64,000 bases of DNA from JAAYUD01 sp041907665 (GTDB lineage: Bacteria > Bacteroidota > Bacteroidia > Bacteroidales > Bacteroidaceae). Location: the NCBI GenBank assembly GCA_041907665.1, contig JAYRGW010000016.1, positions 1-64,000 of the forward strand. Direction: 5' to 3'. Each line of letters starts with the position of its first letter. The stretch's first letter is position 1. A program made the position numbers and the translations under genes. The notes below the pieces were generated by a model. That model saw only the letters and a list, made by a program, of their open reading frames with translations. It searched no databases and was not told the DNA's origin. Positions 54,834 through 64,000 of this stretch are shown here, one piece after another.

Positions 54834-56549
54834 ATGATAACAAATGTCGTGCGATTCGTATTTAAATCTATTTTGTGCTGTTTGTTTTTCTCTTTTTCTA
54901 TAGAGAATGTATCCGCACAAAATCTATTACCACTTGATTGGAATATAGCATTTAATAATAATGCCTGTTTGTCTGCTCGTGGAGCTAAAACCCATTCTTC
55001 AATATGTACATTGCTTTCATGGGAGCGGCAAGGGTATTTCGAAGGAGATGGCGATTGCACTCTTTCTGCCACATTTAATATTAAAGAACTTCAAAAATCA
55101 CACCTCTTTCTGATGCGGATGCAATGTGAAGTTCGTGATGTTAAGATTAATGGCAATTCTGTTGCTCGAAATATTAAAAATACTTTTTGGAGTAATAGAG
55201 ATGCTTATTCTACTTTTCGTATTCCTAAAGGCTTATTGAGAAAAGGAGAAAATAAAATATCATTAGATTGTTCATCTTTAGGTTATACGGGTGGCGTGAG
55301 TCATACGATGCTCGTGTTGAAACCGTTGAATGATAAAATAACAGAGAGTGTCCGTCTTTCTTTACCTACATCCAATCATGTTTGTCTGGGTAATGATAGG
55401 GTAGTGGCTGTACATTATCATACTACTCATCAGGCTACAATACGGTTTCGGGTAGAAAATGATTTTCATCAATCTTATTTGGACAGCACTATAGCTGTTT
55501 CACCTCGCGATTCTATCGTTAATATTGATTTGAATGAACGATGCAGCACTCCCGGATTCTATCAAATAACAGCTGTAATGCATGGTGTCGGTTATTCGGG
55601 AAATGCCCAGTGGATGGCTGTGAAACCCGAAGAGGCCGCTTGTGATAATCGCACTGCTATCGGTTTCGAAGATTATTGGGCGAAAGCAAAAGCTGAGTTA
55701 GCTTCTATAAAACCTGAATTTAAGTTGCATCGAATAGATTCGCTCTGTCAGAAAAGCAAGCGTGATGTTTATATTGTAGAAATGCAATCATTGGGCAATC
55801 TCACTGTTCGGGGTTATTATTTTGTACCTCGTACTGGGGGCAAACATCGTGCAGTGCTTCAAGTTCCGGGGTATGGTTATGGATTTGAAAACATCGACGG
55901 CTTTTTGAATGATGATACTGATAGGGCAGAACTGGCTCTTTGTGTGCGTGGTCATGGTATCAGCGCCGATGTCTTTCATCCTGGTTTTGGCGTTCCTGGA
56001 GTATGGGGGTATAAGTTGTGCAACAGCGATAGCATAGCTTATCGTGGCATTTATATGGACTGTGTTCGAGCCATAGACTTCCTTTGTAGTCGTCCCGAAA
56101 TAGATGCTCATCGTATAGGAGTGAAAGGTGGTAGTCAAAGTGGAGGACTTACATTGGCTACGGCAGCATTGTGCTCTGATAGAATTGCGGCTTGTGCTTA
56201 TTTCGATCCATTCCCGTGCGATATGCGTCATCAAATACAGGTACGCACTATTTGTCAAAGCGAACTGAAGCGTAACTTGGCATATTATGGCAACCCTTGT
56301 TCTTTTCTTGAAGTGCTTTGCGTGCAAGATCTGATAGATACTCGCTCGTTTGCATCAAAAATAAAATGTGCAGTACTTTATACTCCAGCATTATTTGATG
56401 ATGACTGTCCGGTAGAGGGTGGATTTGCAGCATACAACTTGATAACTTCTCCCAAAGAATACAAAGTGTTTCCAAACGAAGGGCACGTAGAAGGTTTTAC
56501 ACATGAAGCAATGATAATGAGTTGGCTTGATAAGAAGTTATCCGAATAA
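54834..56549 (+). CDS. AXE1-type acetyl esterase with N-terminal beta domain
   Basis: This 571-residue protein has a signal peptide (ending about VSAQ, residue 31), a beta-rich N-terminal domain (about 32-260) and an alpha/beta-hydrolase of the AXE1/cephalosporin-C-deacetylase type. The nucleophile Ser434 lies in GGSQSGGL, a likely acid residue in LFDDDCP (about 519-524), and the catalytic His551 in NEGHVEGF. Acetyl groups on xylan, peptidoglycan or other glycans are possible substrates. Periplasmic by its signal peptide. Confidence 0.85.
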   Translation: MITNVVRFVFKSILCCLFFSFSIENVSAQNLLPLDWNIAFNNNACLSARGAKTHSSICTLLSWERQGYFEGDGDCTLSATFNIKELQKSHLFLMRMQCEVRDVKINGNSVARNIKNTFWSNRDAYSTFRIPKGLLRKGENKISLDCSSLGYTGGVSHTMLVLKPLNDKITESVRLSLPTSNHVCLGNDRVVAVHYHTTHQATIRFRVENDFHQSYLDSTIAVSPRDSIVNIDLNERCSTPGFYQITAVMHGVGYSGNAQWMAVKPEEAACDNRTAIGFEDYWAKAKAELASIKPEFKLHRIDSLCQKSKRDVYIVEMQSLGNLTVRGYYFVPRTGGKHRAVLQVPGYGYGFENIDGFLNDDTDRAELALCVRGHGISADVFHPGFGVPGVWGYKLCNSDSIAYRGIYMDCVRAIDFLCSRPEIDAHRIGVKGGSQSGGLTLATAALCSDRIAACAYFDPFPCDMRHQIQVRTICQSELKRNLAYYGNPCSFLEVLCVQDLIDTRSFASKIKCAVLYTPALFDDDCPVEGGFAAYNLITSPKEYKVFPNEGHVEGFTHEAMIMSWLDKKLSE

Positions 56550-56690
56550 GAAACTTGCCTATATGGTGCTTCAATGATCTTTTATGAATTTGTGATACTC
56601 TTTATGATCTGAATAAAAGACTTCTTTTGTATTTTGTCATTGATATGAAGTCGTTCATCAAAAGAATTTTATTCGTTTTGATGTCTGTTA

Positions 56691-56698
56691 TACTTTTG
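56691..56698 (+). promoter_or_regulatory. -7 box for the outer-membrane barrel gene
   Basis: TACTTTTG fits TAnnTTTG, 22 bases before the ATG at 56720. No good -33 element is visible. Confidence 0.5.
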
Positions 56699-56719
56699 CA
56701 TTGACAAAATATAAATATC

Positions 56720-59149
56720 ATGTGTAGACTTTTCTATCATTTAGCTGTAGTTGGAGTATTTTTCAGTTCGTTTATGCAAAGCATTCAGACGGATGGTAAT
56801 ATCGTTGGTCAGGTTACATCAGAAAATCAATCCTTTCTGGAAGGAGCACAAATTGTGTTGAAATCGTGTAAAGATTCTCTGGTCGTAAAGACTGCAATTA
56901 GTAATAAGGATGGTCGGTTTGTATTGAAACATCTTCTTTCCGGTCGTTATATTATTCAGGTTTCTATGGTCGGTTATCAGAAGGAGGCTAGAACCATTTC
57001 TTTTAATGGTGAGGGTTCATTGTTAATAGACCCTTTCCGTTTGAAAATAGAAATTCAGCAATTGGGAGATATTGTTGTAACTGCAAAAAGAAAACCTGTT
57101 GAAATTTCGGCTGACAAAACCGTTATTAACTTGTCCTCTTTTAATTTAGGATCGGGAGGAAATGCATTTACTGTTATACAAAATCTACCGGGTGTTCGTA
57201 TAGGTAATGACGGAACGGTTTCATTGAATGGAAAGGGACAAACTAAGATTATGATAAATGGCAAGACTTCTTATATAGAAGGAATGGAATTGATGAACTT
57301 TCTTAAATCCACTCCAGCTTCTTCGCTTGATAAGATAGAGTTAATTACTGACCCTTCTGTCAAATACGATGCCAGTGGAAATTCTGGCATTATTAATATT
57401 AAGACGAAGCGTGAAAGGCCAATTGGTTCTAGTATTACATTCTATTCGAATTATGAACAAGGGAAAAAGGGTAGAATGAATAATAATGTTTCGGTCAGTA
57501 AGCGATGTGGACCATTTAATTTACATTCGACGTGTGGCTATTATTTCGGAAAAGATATTAATGAATTGTATATATGCAGGATGTTCAATGATAATAATAC
57601 TGTCTTTGGGCAAAATTCACATAGGTTTAGAGTAGACCATAATTTCTATTATAATGCCAATATCAGTTACGATGTTTCTAAGAAAACTGCTTTTGAATGG
57701 TATATTGATGGATATTCTTCAAAGAGGAGTGAAGATGGCAATATTAACTCAGAGTTTTATTCGCCTAGGGTAGACTCTACACTTTTCTCTTCGACAGACA
57801 ATTTACATAAGAGAATTAATATTAGAACTGGTCTGAATATGAATTATGTGATTGATAGCATTGGAAAGAAGCTTAATGTTTCTGTAGATTATCTTCATTA
57901 TTCGTTAAAGGAAGATCAATATCATGATGATTTGTTTAATGTTGCAGGTAGTTCTTCTTCGCAAGAATCTATATCGAAAGGATATAAAGACGGAAAAATA
58001 AATATGCTTTCTGTTCAATCGGATATCGTTTGTCCGTATACCGATAAATTTAGTTTGGAAGGTGGTATAAAGGCTACATTTGTAAAAGTAGACAATCTTT
58101 CTGAATATTATAACAAATCGGGTAATGATTGGCTATCGGACAATAATTTAAGCAGTACTTTTCGATACAATGAAAGCATTAATGCTGGTTATTTAAATTC
58201 CAAGTTCTCCATTCGAAGCATGGATATCGAAACAGGCTTTCGTGTCGAACATACGCATGTTGTCGAGCACCAATACGATATAGAATGCAAAGAATACTAT
58301 TCTTATCGAAAGTCTTATATTAATATTTTTCCTAGTCTATGTCTGCGTTATAATTTGAGTGATATTCATTCGGTCAATTTTATTTATAACCGGCGAATAG
58401 ATCGTCCTAATTATAGAGATTTAAATCCATTCGTATATATATTTGATACTTATACTTATGAACAGGGAAATATCTCGTTAAAGCCTCAATTTACCAATAA
58501 TTTTAATGTTTCCTATATTTTTCGGAAAAATTATTCACTTCACTTTTTTTATAGTAGTATAACAGATGCGATTATAAAATCATATAAAACAATCGGAGAT
58601 AGTAAACGAATTTATGTTATGCCCTTGAATATGTTTGGAAACAAATCTTACGGTGTGAGACTACAAGTAGGTCGTCTTATTTTGTTTAAATATCTCAATA
58701 CCAGTATTTATTCAGCAGTAGTTAGAAACGATTATAGATGGATGGAAAATGATGTTTTCAAAGAGAATAATCGTACTACGTTCATGTTCAATTTGAATAA
58801 TAGAATTGATTTTGGTAAAGATTGGTCGGCTGAATTATCAGGCTTTTATAATTATAAAATGGCCTTTGGACAGATAACTTTAGCACCTATATGGAAAATA
58901 TCAATGGCTATCCAAAAAGACTTTCTGCAAAAGAAAGCAACAATAACTCTGTATTCAAATGATCTCTTTAATTCTTATGTTACAAAAGTAAGTGGAGTAT
59001 TTAGTGGTACATTGGCAAAAACCCGAGAAAGAGATTCAGACCGTTGTATAATAGGTATATCTTTTGTTTATAGATTGAAAAAAGGTAATGCCACTAAAAA
59101 TTTTAAGAATAAAGAGGATGTTTTTGATTCAAAAAGAGTAAATTTGTAA
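56720..59149 (+). CDS. Outer-membrane beta-barrel receptor, OMP_b-brl_3-like
   Basis: This 809-residue protein has a signal peptide (to about residue 23), a carboxypeptidase-regulatory-like domain (about 26-110, GNIVGQVTSENQSFLEGAQIVL to ISMVGYQKEARTISF), a plug-like domain (about 120-225: VIQNLPGVRIGNDGTVSLNGKGQTKIMINGK) and a Tyr-rich barrel that continues to GISFVYRL. This is the layout of the large barrel family found beside LytS/LytTR regulators in Bacteroidota. Cargo unknown. It lies 20 bases upstream of the histidine kinase gene. Confidence 0.88.
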   Translation: MCRLFYHLAVVGVFFSSFMQSIQTDGNIVGQVTSENQSFLEGAQIVLKSCKDSLVVKTAISNKDGRFVLKHLLSGRYIIQVSMVGYQKEARTISFNGEGSLLIDPFRLKIEIQQLGDIVVTAKRKPVEISADKTVINLSSFNLGSGGNAFTVIQNLPGVRIGNDGTVSLNGKGQTKIMINGKTSYIEGMELMNFLKSTPASSLDKIELITDPSVKYDASGNSGIINIKTKRERPIGSSITFYSNYEQGKKGRMNNNVSVSKRCGPFNLHSTCGYYFGKDINELYICRMFNDNNTVFGQNSHRFRVDHNFYYNANISYDVSKKTAFEWYIDGYSSKRSEDGNINSEFYSPRVDSTLFSSTDNLHKRINIRTGLNMNYVIDSIGKKLNVSVDYLHYSLKEDQYHDDLFNVAGSSSSQESISKGYKDGKINMLSVQSDIVCPYTDKFSLEGGIKATFVKVDNLSEYYNKSGNDWLSDNNLSSTFRYNESINAGYLNSKFSIRSMDIETGFRVEHTHVVEHQYDIECKEYYSYRKSYINIFPSLCLRYNLSDIHSVNFIYNRRIDRPNYRDLNPFVYIFDTYTYEQGNISLKPQFTNNFNVSYIFRKNYSLHFFYSSITDAIIKSYKTIGDSKRIYVMPLNMFGNKSYGVRLQVGRLILFKYLNTSIYSAVVRNDYRWMENDVFKENNRTTFMFNLNNRIDFGKDWSAELSGFYNYKMAFGQITLAPIWKISMAIQKDFLQKKATITLYSNDLFNSYVTKVSGVFSGTLAKTRERDSDRCIIGISFVYRLKKGNATKNFKNKEDVFDSKRVNL

Positions 59150-59169
59150 AATAAGTTGAGATATCTGTT

Positions 59170-60195
59170 ATGAAACACTATCGTATCTGGTTTTGGATTT
59201 CGCCGATAATTTGTGCTATCTTTGTTATGGTTAGCATTAGATTGGTCAGTGACATTCCCACTGGTTATAAATTCTGGGAAAGGCCAATCCAAAAAAACTT
59301 AATAGAGGATATCTCAGCTATTGTTCTTGCTTACATCTTTCAATCTGTAGTCTACTTTTTTCTTAAAAAGAATCTTCGTACAAATGAATATAGTTTAAAA
59401 AGATTGTTGCTAGAATATTTGTATGTACTACTTATAGGTATTATCATTATAAATCCTGGTCTTATTATAATTCATTATCTTACTAACGACCCTCCAGGAG
59501 TGGATGATTTTGTGATTGCAACAACAATCTTTGTTCTTTATACCCTTATCTTTTATTCTTTTTTTAGAGGAAAGCAAATGATGGATGCATATGTAGATGA
59601 AAAACTACAAGTGCAAAAGATTAAAAATATGCAGATGCAGGCTGAGTTGAAATTTTTAAGGGCGCAATTTCATCCACATTTCTTATTCAATGTATTGAAT
59701 ACTATTTATTTTCAGATAGATGAAAAGAATGAAGAACCTCGAAATACAATTGAAAAATTGTCGAATTTATTAAGATATCAGCTTTATGATACTACTTGTC
59801 AAGTCTATATAAAGCAAGAATTTGATTTTATTGACACCTATATTGGTATTCAGAAGCTAAGGATGAAAGATTCGTTGAAGTTGGATGTCTCGTTTGATGA
59901 ACGACTTTTCGATAAGCAAATATATCCGCTTCTCTTATTCCCTTTTGTCGAAAATGCATTAAAATATGTAGGAGGTGAATATTGGATTAAAGTGACTGCT
60001 CGACTAGATGATGATTGCCTATACTTTGAAGTTGTGAATGCTATGCCTGATGTATCTGAATCGAGAACAATACGTAAGGGGATTGGATTGGATATGTTGA
60101 GGAGGCGTCTTCAGTTGTTATATCCCCAAAGATATGAAATGCATATGAATAAAATATCAGGGAAATATGTAGCAAAACTAATCATTAAATTATAA
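59170..60195 (+). CDS. LytS-type sensor histidine kinase
   Basis: This 341-residue kinase has four membrane helices (about residues 8-27, 45-65, 82-106, 118-136), a helical linker (145-170), the phosphoacceptor motif QFHPHFLFNVLN (about 170-181), an N-box FPFVENALKYV (about 262-272), and a G-box GIGLDMLRRRL (about 306-316). This is the His_kinase family that pairs with LytTR regulators. It senses an unknown signal through its four-helix domain. The regulator gene starts 2 bases after its stop. Confidence 0.93.
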   Translation: MKHYRIWFWISPIICAIFVMVSIRLVSDIPTGYKFWERPIQKNLIEDISAIVLAYIFQSVVYFFLKKNLRTNEYSLKRLLLEYLYVLLIGIIIINPGLIIIHYLTNDPPGVDDFVIATTIFVLYTLIFYSFFRGKQMMDAYVDEKLQVQKIKNMQMQAELKFLRAQFHPHFLFNVLNTIYFQIDEKNEEPRNTIEKLSNLLRYQLYDTTCQVYIKQEFDFIDTYIGIQKLRMKDSLKLDVSFDERLFDKQIYPLLLFPFVENALKYVGGEYWIKVTARLDDDCLYFEVVNAMPDVSESRTIRKGIGLDMLRRRLQLLYPQRYEMHMNKISGKYVAKLIIKL

Positions 60196-60196
60196 T

Positions 60197-60895
60197 ATGG
60201 CTTTGAAATGTGTTATTACTGATGATGAACCGATAGCTAGAAAAGGCCTTTTGGGTTATATTGATAAAATCGATTTTTTAGAAGTTGCAGCCGAATGTGA
60301 GAATGCATTACAGCTTAATCATATATTAAAGAGTCATTCGGTTGATCTTCTCTTTCTCGATATAGAAATGCCTTATATGTCGGGAATTGAATTGTTGTCA
60401 AGTCTTGTCAATCCTCCTAAAGTTATTATTACAAGCGCATACGAACAATATGCGATTAAAGGATATGATTTGGATGTCGTAGATTATCTTTTAAAACCTA
60501 TTTCATTCGAGCGTTTTTTAAAGGCCGCCAATAAAGTATATGATATTATTGTGAATTCACATAAAAATGTAGAACTATTCGATTATTTTTATGTGAAAGC
60601 CAACCAGAAGTACGAGAAAATATGTTATAAGGATATTTTGTATATTGAAAGTATTGAGAATTATGTTGGTATCCAAACTCAAGCCTTGAAGATTATTACA
60701 CATGCTACATTAAAAAGTATTTTAGAAAGGCTACCTGCATGCATGTTTATACAGACTCATAAATCTTTTGTTGTTAATATAGAGAAAGTTTCATTTGTTG
60801 AAGGAAATATGTTGGGCATTGCAAAATATAAGATTCCAATATCTCGGACATTCAAGGCTGAAGTCTTGAATGTTGTTCTTCAGAATCCTTTGTAG
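60197..60895 (+). CDS. LytTR-family response regulator
   Basis: This 232-residue regulator has a receiver domain (about 1-120: VITDDEPIARKGLL, the phosphorylated Asp in LLFLDIEMPYMSG, and a Lys at LKPISFE) and a LytTR DNA-binding domain (about 127-232: YVKANQKYEKICYKDILYIESIENYV, THKSFVVNIEKVSFVEG). It is the partner of the kinase 2 bases upstream and probably controls the barrel gene and others. Confidence 0.94.
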   Translation: MALKCVITDDEPIARKGLLGYIDKIDFLEVAAECENALQLNHILKSHSVDLLFLDIEMPYMSGIELLSSLVNPPKVIITSAYEQYAIKGYDLDVVDYLLKPISFERFLKAANKVYDIIVNSHKNVELFDYFYVKANQKYEKICYKDILYIESIENYVGIQTQALKIITHATLKSILERLPACMFIQTHKSFVVNIEKVSFVEGNMLGIAKYKIPISRTFKAEVLNVVLQNPL

Positions 60896-61005
60896 GGTAT
60901 ATTGAATACGATATGGCACATGGCTCTAAAATATTATAGTTTGTAGTAAACGTAAAGCATGAGTGAAAATAATTGAATTTATTTTCTAATTTATTCTACA
61001 TGCAT

Positions 61006-61013
61006 TATCTTTG
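61006..61013 (+). promoter_or_regulatory. -7 box for ribonuclease Z gene
   Basis: TATCTTTG lies at 61006-61013, ending only 7 bases before the ATG at 61021, so transcription would begin at or next to the start codon. Confidence 0.6.
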
Positions 61014-61020
61014 CTGAGTA

Positions 61021-61935
61021 ATGGAAAAATTTCAAGTTCATATATTAGGTTGTGGTTCGGCGCTACCCACGACGCGTCACTTTTCTTCTTCACAAGTTAT
61101 TAATTTGCGCGAAAAGCTTTTTATGATCGATTGTGGCGAAGGTGCGCAATTACAACTACGAAAGTCGAAGTTGAAGTTTTCTCGTTTGAATCATATTTTC
61201 ATCTCTCATCTTCATGGCGATCATGTATTTGGTCTGTTAGGATTGATTTCCACTTTCGGATTGTTGGGGCGTACTGCCGAACTCCATATCTTTTCTCCTG
61301 CGGGGCTGGAGAAGTTGTTTTCTCCTTTGATGGATTTCTTTTGTTATAAACTTCCGTTTAAAGTGATTTTTCATGAATTTTCTTCGAGCGAATCCGCTCT
61401 TATATTCGAAGATCGCACCGTTGAGGTCCATACTATTCCTCTTTCGCATAGACTTCCTTGTTGTGGTTTCCTTTTTAGAGAGAAGAAATTGCCAAATCAT
61501 CTGAAACGAGATATGGCCGACTTTTATCGTGTCCCGATGAGTCACTATAATTTAATAAAGAATGGTGCCGATTTTACGACAGATGAAGGCGAAGTAATAC
61601 CTAATGAACGATTGACTGTTCCTTCTTACGATCCACGTTCGTATGCTTATTGTTCGGATACTCGCTATATCCCTAAAATTATTTCGTTGGTTGACAGGGT
61701 AAATTTGTTATTTCATGAAGCGACATTTGATGATAATGATATTGCCCGAGCTAAAGAAACATATCATTCAACGGCTACTCAGGCTGCAATGATTGCTCGC
61801 GATGCTCATGTAGGGCAGCTTGTCATTGGACACTTTTCCGCACGTTATGAAGATGAAACTCCTTTGCTTGATGAGGCTAGGTTAACTTTTCAGAATACGG
61901 TGTTGGCTTATGAAGGTCTGTGTATAGACGTTTAA
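61021..61935 (+). CDS. rnz: Ribonuclease Z
   Basis: This is a 304-residue short-form RNase Z (tRNA 3' processing endonuclease, metallo-beta-lactamase fold). The zinc motif HLHGDH is at about residues 64-69 (FISHLHGDHVFGL). The opening LGCGSALPTTRHFSSSQV, the MIDCGEGAQLQLR segment, and the exosite and later His residues (LSHRLPCCGF, LFHEATF, VIGHFSARY) are all present. The start at MEKFQVHILGCG is the only sensible one. A -7 box ends 7 bases upstream. Confidence 0.95.
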   Translation: MEKFQVHILGCGSALPTTRHFSSSQVINLREKLFMIDCGEGAQLQLRKSKLKFSRLNHIFISHLHGDHVFGLLGLISTFGLLGRTAELHIFSPAGLEKLFSPLMDFFCYKLPFKVIFHEFSSSESALIFEDRTVEVHTIPLSHRLPCCGFLFREKKLPNHLKRDMADFYRVPMSHYNLIKNGADFTTDEGEVIPNERLTVPSYDPRSYAYCSDTRYIPKIISLVDRVNLLFHEATFDDNDIARAKETYHSTATQAAMIARDAHVGQLVIGHFSARYEDETPLLDEARLTFQNTVLAYEGLCIDV

Positions 61936-61946
61936 AAGTATATTGA

Positions 61947-63473
61947 ATGAGAAAAGGTATTATACCATCCATACTACTTTTTGTAGCCTTTATGATAATG
62001 GCTTTATCTTTTATTTCATGTAGGGGATTATGGAAACATTCTGATATAGATTCTGCTTTTGTCCGTCGGGTTATTGCCGATGTTGTATCTGCACGCTATT
62101 CTAGTCCGTCTCGTGATTCGGCTATGATAAAGTATTATAGCAGCGGTGGAGAACTAATTTGGATTTCTTCCGATGGTGTGAAGCGCCAAGCTGTTTTTAT
62201 TCGATTCCTTTGTGACTTAAAGCGACATGGAATTCGCCCGCAATTGTTAGGTTTAAACAATATTTTGGATGCACAACGAAATTGGCAGCGGTGTGAACCC
62301 AATGAAAGTGATCATCGGAATTTATGCGCTGCTCGATTGGAATATTTGTTAACTCGAACTTATCTTTGTTATGTCAATGGTTTGCAATATGGTTTTGTGA
62401 ATCCGGCTCCTATCTATAATAATTTGTATGAAGATCTGAGCGCTTATCCGGATACGGTACCACCACCAGCCAATCGGAAAAAGAAAATGTTTCATTTATT
62501 TAATATTCCATTGAGGCACCCTACGATGAAATTTGATTTGGAGATGCTCGAAGGAATAAAATCAGATCCGGTTAAAGCTCTGTCCGAAATTCAACCTCGT
62601 ACTTTGTATTATAAAAAGCTTCAAAATGAGCTCCTCTTGTCGCAAGATAGGTGCAAGTCTGAATGCCTTTGTGCCAATTTGGAGCGGGCTCGTTGGAAAT
62701 TTCGTCAAGCTATGGGGAAACGATATGTATATGTCAATACAGCTGCTTTTATGCTCAAAGCTGTTGACCTTGTAAAGGATACACTTTTCGAAATGAAAAT
62801 TTGTTGTGGTTCATTCCAGCATAAATCACCTATGCTGACTTCCGAACTTACCTATTTTGAATTAAATCCTACATGGAAAATTCCACCCAAGATCATTCGC
62901 AAGGAGATGATTCCTGCTTTTGTTCGTGATTCCAATTATTTTTGTCGCAATAATATTAGAGTCTTCGATCGAGAAGGGCATCAATTGAATTCTAGGCGCA
63001 TCAATTGGTCTAAATTTCTAAAGGGAGGTATCCCTTTTAGATTGATACAAGATAGCGGTGAGGCTAGCGATTTAGGTCGAATAATTTTTAGGTTTCCAAA
63101 TCCTTTTTCTGTATATTTGCACGATATTTCATCTCGTGGTACATTTGGACGTGAAGAAAGAGGTGTGAGCCATGGTTGTATTCGTTTGCAACGTCCTCTT
63201 GATTTGGCCTATTTTGTCCTCTGTTATCCAAAAGAAGAGAAGATGGATCGCATACGTCTTTCTATTGGTCAAGAACCTCGAACGGAAGGAGGAAGAAAAA
63301 TGAAGGAAAATGGGCTGAATATGGGACGGCGTTTCTATGGTTTCAATGCTATTCCGCTGTTTATTGACTATCGCACGGTGTATTTGGCTGCCAATCATTC
63401 ATTAGTGTATTGTAACGATCATTATGGATTTGACAAGCCGCTTGATAGAGCTATTAATCACTTGAAATACTGA
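61947..63473 (+). CDS. L,D-transpeptidase (YkuD domain) lipoprotein
   Basis: This 508-residue protein starts MRKGIIPSILLFVAFMIMALSFISC, a lipoprotein signal (Cys25) with a membrane-like stretch. The YcbB-like catalytic domain is in the C-terminal half: EMKICCGSFQHKSPML (about 282-297), then the active-site motif GVSHGCIRL with His409 and Cys411. It cross-links peptidoglycan by 3-3 bonds or attaches proteins. It lacks a recognisable peptidoglycan-binding repeat in the middle. It lies 11 bases after rnz and just before an ECF sigma factor. Confidence 0.88.
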   Translation: MRKGIIPSILLFVAFMIMALSFISCRGLWKHSDIDSAFVRRVIADVVSARYSSPSRDSAMIKYYSSGGELIWISSDGVKRQAVFIRFLCDLKRHGIRPQLLGLNNILDAQRNWQRCEPNESDHRNLCAARLEYLLTRTYLCYVNGLQYGFVNPAPIYNNLYEDLSAYPDTVPPPANRKKKMFHLFNIPLRHPTMKFDLEMLEGIKSDPVKALSEIQPRTLYYKKLQNELLLSQDRCKSECLCANLERARWKFRQAMGKRYVYVNTAAFMLKAVDLVKDTLFEMKICCGSFQHKSPMLTSELTYFELNPTWKIPPKIIRKEMIPAFVRDSNYFCRNNIRVFDREGHQLNSRRINWSKFLKGGIPFRLIQDSGEASDLGRIIFRFPNPFSVYLHDISSRGTFGREERGVSHGCIRLQRPLDLAYFVLCYPKEEKMDRIRLSIGQEPRTEGGRKMKENGLNMGRRFYGFNAIPLFIDYRTVYLAANHSLVYCNDHYGFDKPLDRAINHLKY

Positions 63474-63478
63474 ATGGT

Positions 63479-64000
63479 ATGAGTAAAGTAGTGATGTATA
63501 ATGAAGAAGAAATATTAAGTTTGCTGAAGAATGAAGAAACTCAGCGTAAGGCTTTTACGATGATTGTAGAGCGTTACAAGGAGCAACTTTATTGGCAAAT
63601 TAGAAGAATCGTGTTATCACATGATGACGCTAATGATATATTGCAAGATACTTTTATAAAAGCTTGGACCGGTATCAACCTCTTCCGCGGTGATGCCAAG
63701 ATGGCTACGTGGCTTTATCGTATCGCAATGAATGAGTGCATTACTTTTCTTAATAAACAGAAAGCTCAGACAGAGGTTAGTCTTGACAATCCAGATGCGG
63801 GTATGGTAGACAAGCTGGATAGTGATATATATTTTAATGGTGATAAGGCACAACGTTTATTACAAGAAGCACTACTGACTTTACCTGTCAAACAAAGGAT
63901 GGTATTTAATATGAAATACTATCAAGAAATGAAATACGAAGAGATGTCTGATGTATTTGGTACAACGGTAGGAGCTCTTAAAGCTTCTTATTTCCATGCC
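63479..64000 (+). CDS. ECF-type RNA polymerase sigma factor (cut by window edge)
   Basis: The frame opens at 63479 (MSKVVMYNEEEILSLL) and runs off the right edge after 174 codons. Region 2 is seen as AFTMIVERYKEQLYWQIRRI and HDDANDILQDTFIKAWTGINLF with ATWLYRIAMNECITFL, and region 4 starts with LLTLPVKQRMVFNMKYYQEMKYEEMSDVFGTTVGALKASYFHA. This is a typical extracytoplasmic-function sigma factor. The C-terminus is missing. It lies 5 bases after the L,D-transpeptidase gene. Confidence 0.93.
   Translation, partial: MSKVVMYNEEEILSLLKNEETQRKAFTMIVERYKEQLYWQIRRIVLSHDDANDILQDTFIKAWTGINLFRGDAKMATWLYRIAMNECITFLNKQKAQTEVSLDNPDAGMVDKLDSDIYFNGDKAQRLLQEALLTLPVKQRMVFNMKYYQEMKYEEMSDVFGTTVGALKASYFHA

Overview
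The window comes from a member of the Bacteroidales, most likely Bacteroides sensu lato. The evidence is a SusC/SusD pair, many lipoproteins with acidic export signals after the lipidated Cys (for example C-S-N-D-D-D), the Bacteroidota -7 promoter box TAnnTTTG in front of several genes, a six-domain ribosomal protein S1, a BtuB locus under a cobalamin riboswitch, and relics of the HU-like genes common in this group. No rRNA, tRNA, CRISPR or phage was seen. The species cannot be named from the sequence alone.

Layout. 1-182: 3' end of an IS982-type transposase. 289-9036 (minus): tight five-gene operon of a TonB-dependent receptor, a small lipoprotein, a second outer-membrane barrel, a DUF4876 lipoprotein and a 940-residue periplasmic M16 peptidase. 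9037-10713: graveyard of IS5-type transposase fragments around a decayed HU-family gene and its palindromic upstream array. 10714-14171 (minus): DUF2023, flavodoxin, phosphoglycerate mutase and an SPFH protein, with large palindromes between the last two. 14267-20929 (minus): seven-gene TetR-TolC-HlyD-ABC-ABC-permease-permease drug-efflux operon with two operator-like palindromes upstream of tetR. 21147-24804: acyltransferase plus nitroreductase (minus), divergent from an isochorismatase-like hydrolase and a YdeI-like protein (plus). 24805-25871: a second decayed HU locus, inverted relative to the first. 25872-30819 (minus): rpsA, SIMPL protein, DUF5686 protein.

30897-36103 (plus): cobalamin riboswitch, BtuB-type receptor, BtuG-like propeller lipoprotein with an extra C-terminal domain, and a DUF4465 (BtuH-like) lipoprotein, forming a B12 capture system. 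Then come a CvfB-like S1 protein, an Asn-rich secreted repeat protein and glutamine synthetase. 40598-50858 (plus): a polysaccharide-utilization-type operon (SusC, SusD, DUF5018, phosphodiester glycosidase, GHL10-type hydrolase, AGE epimerase) whose enzymes suggest a GlcNAc-1-phosphodiester glycan. 51357-64000 (plus): tricorn-like protease, AXE1-type esterase, outer-membrane barrel, LytS/LytTR two-component system, RNase Z, L,D-transpeptidase and the start of an ECF sigma factor.

The two most promising systems are the TonB-receptor/M16-peptidase operon at 289-9036, which resembles import-and-cleave systems of the FusA/FusC and YddB/PqqL kind but with Bacteroidota-specific lipoproteins and barrel, and the phosphodiester-glycosidase PUL at 40598-50858. 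All functions are read from motifs and context. No searches were run.
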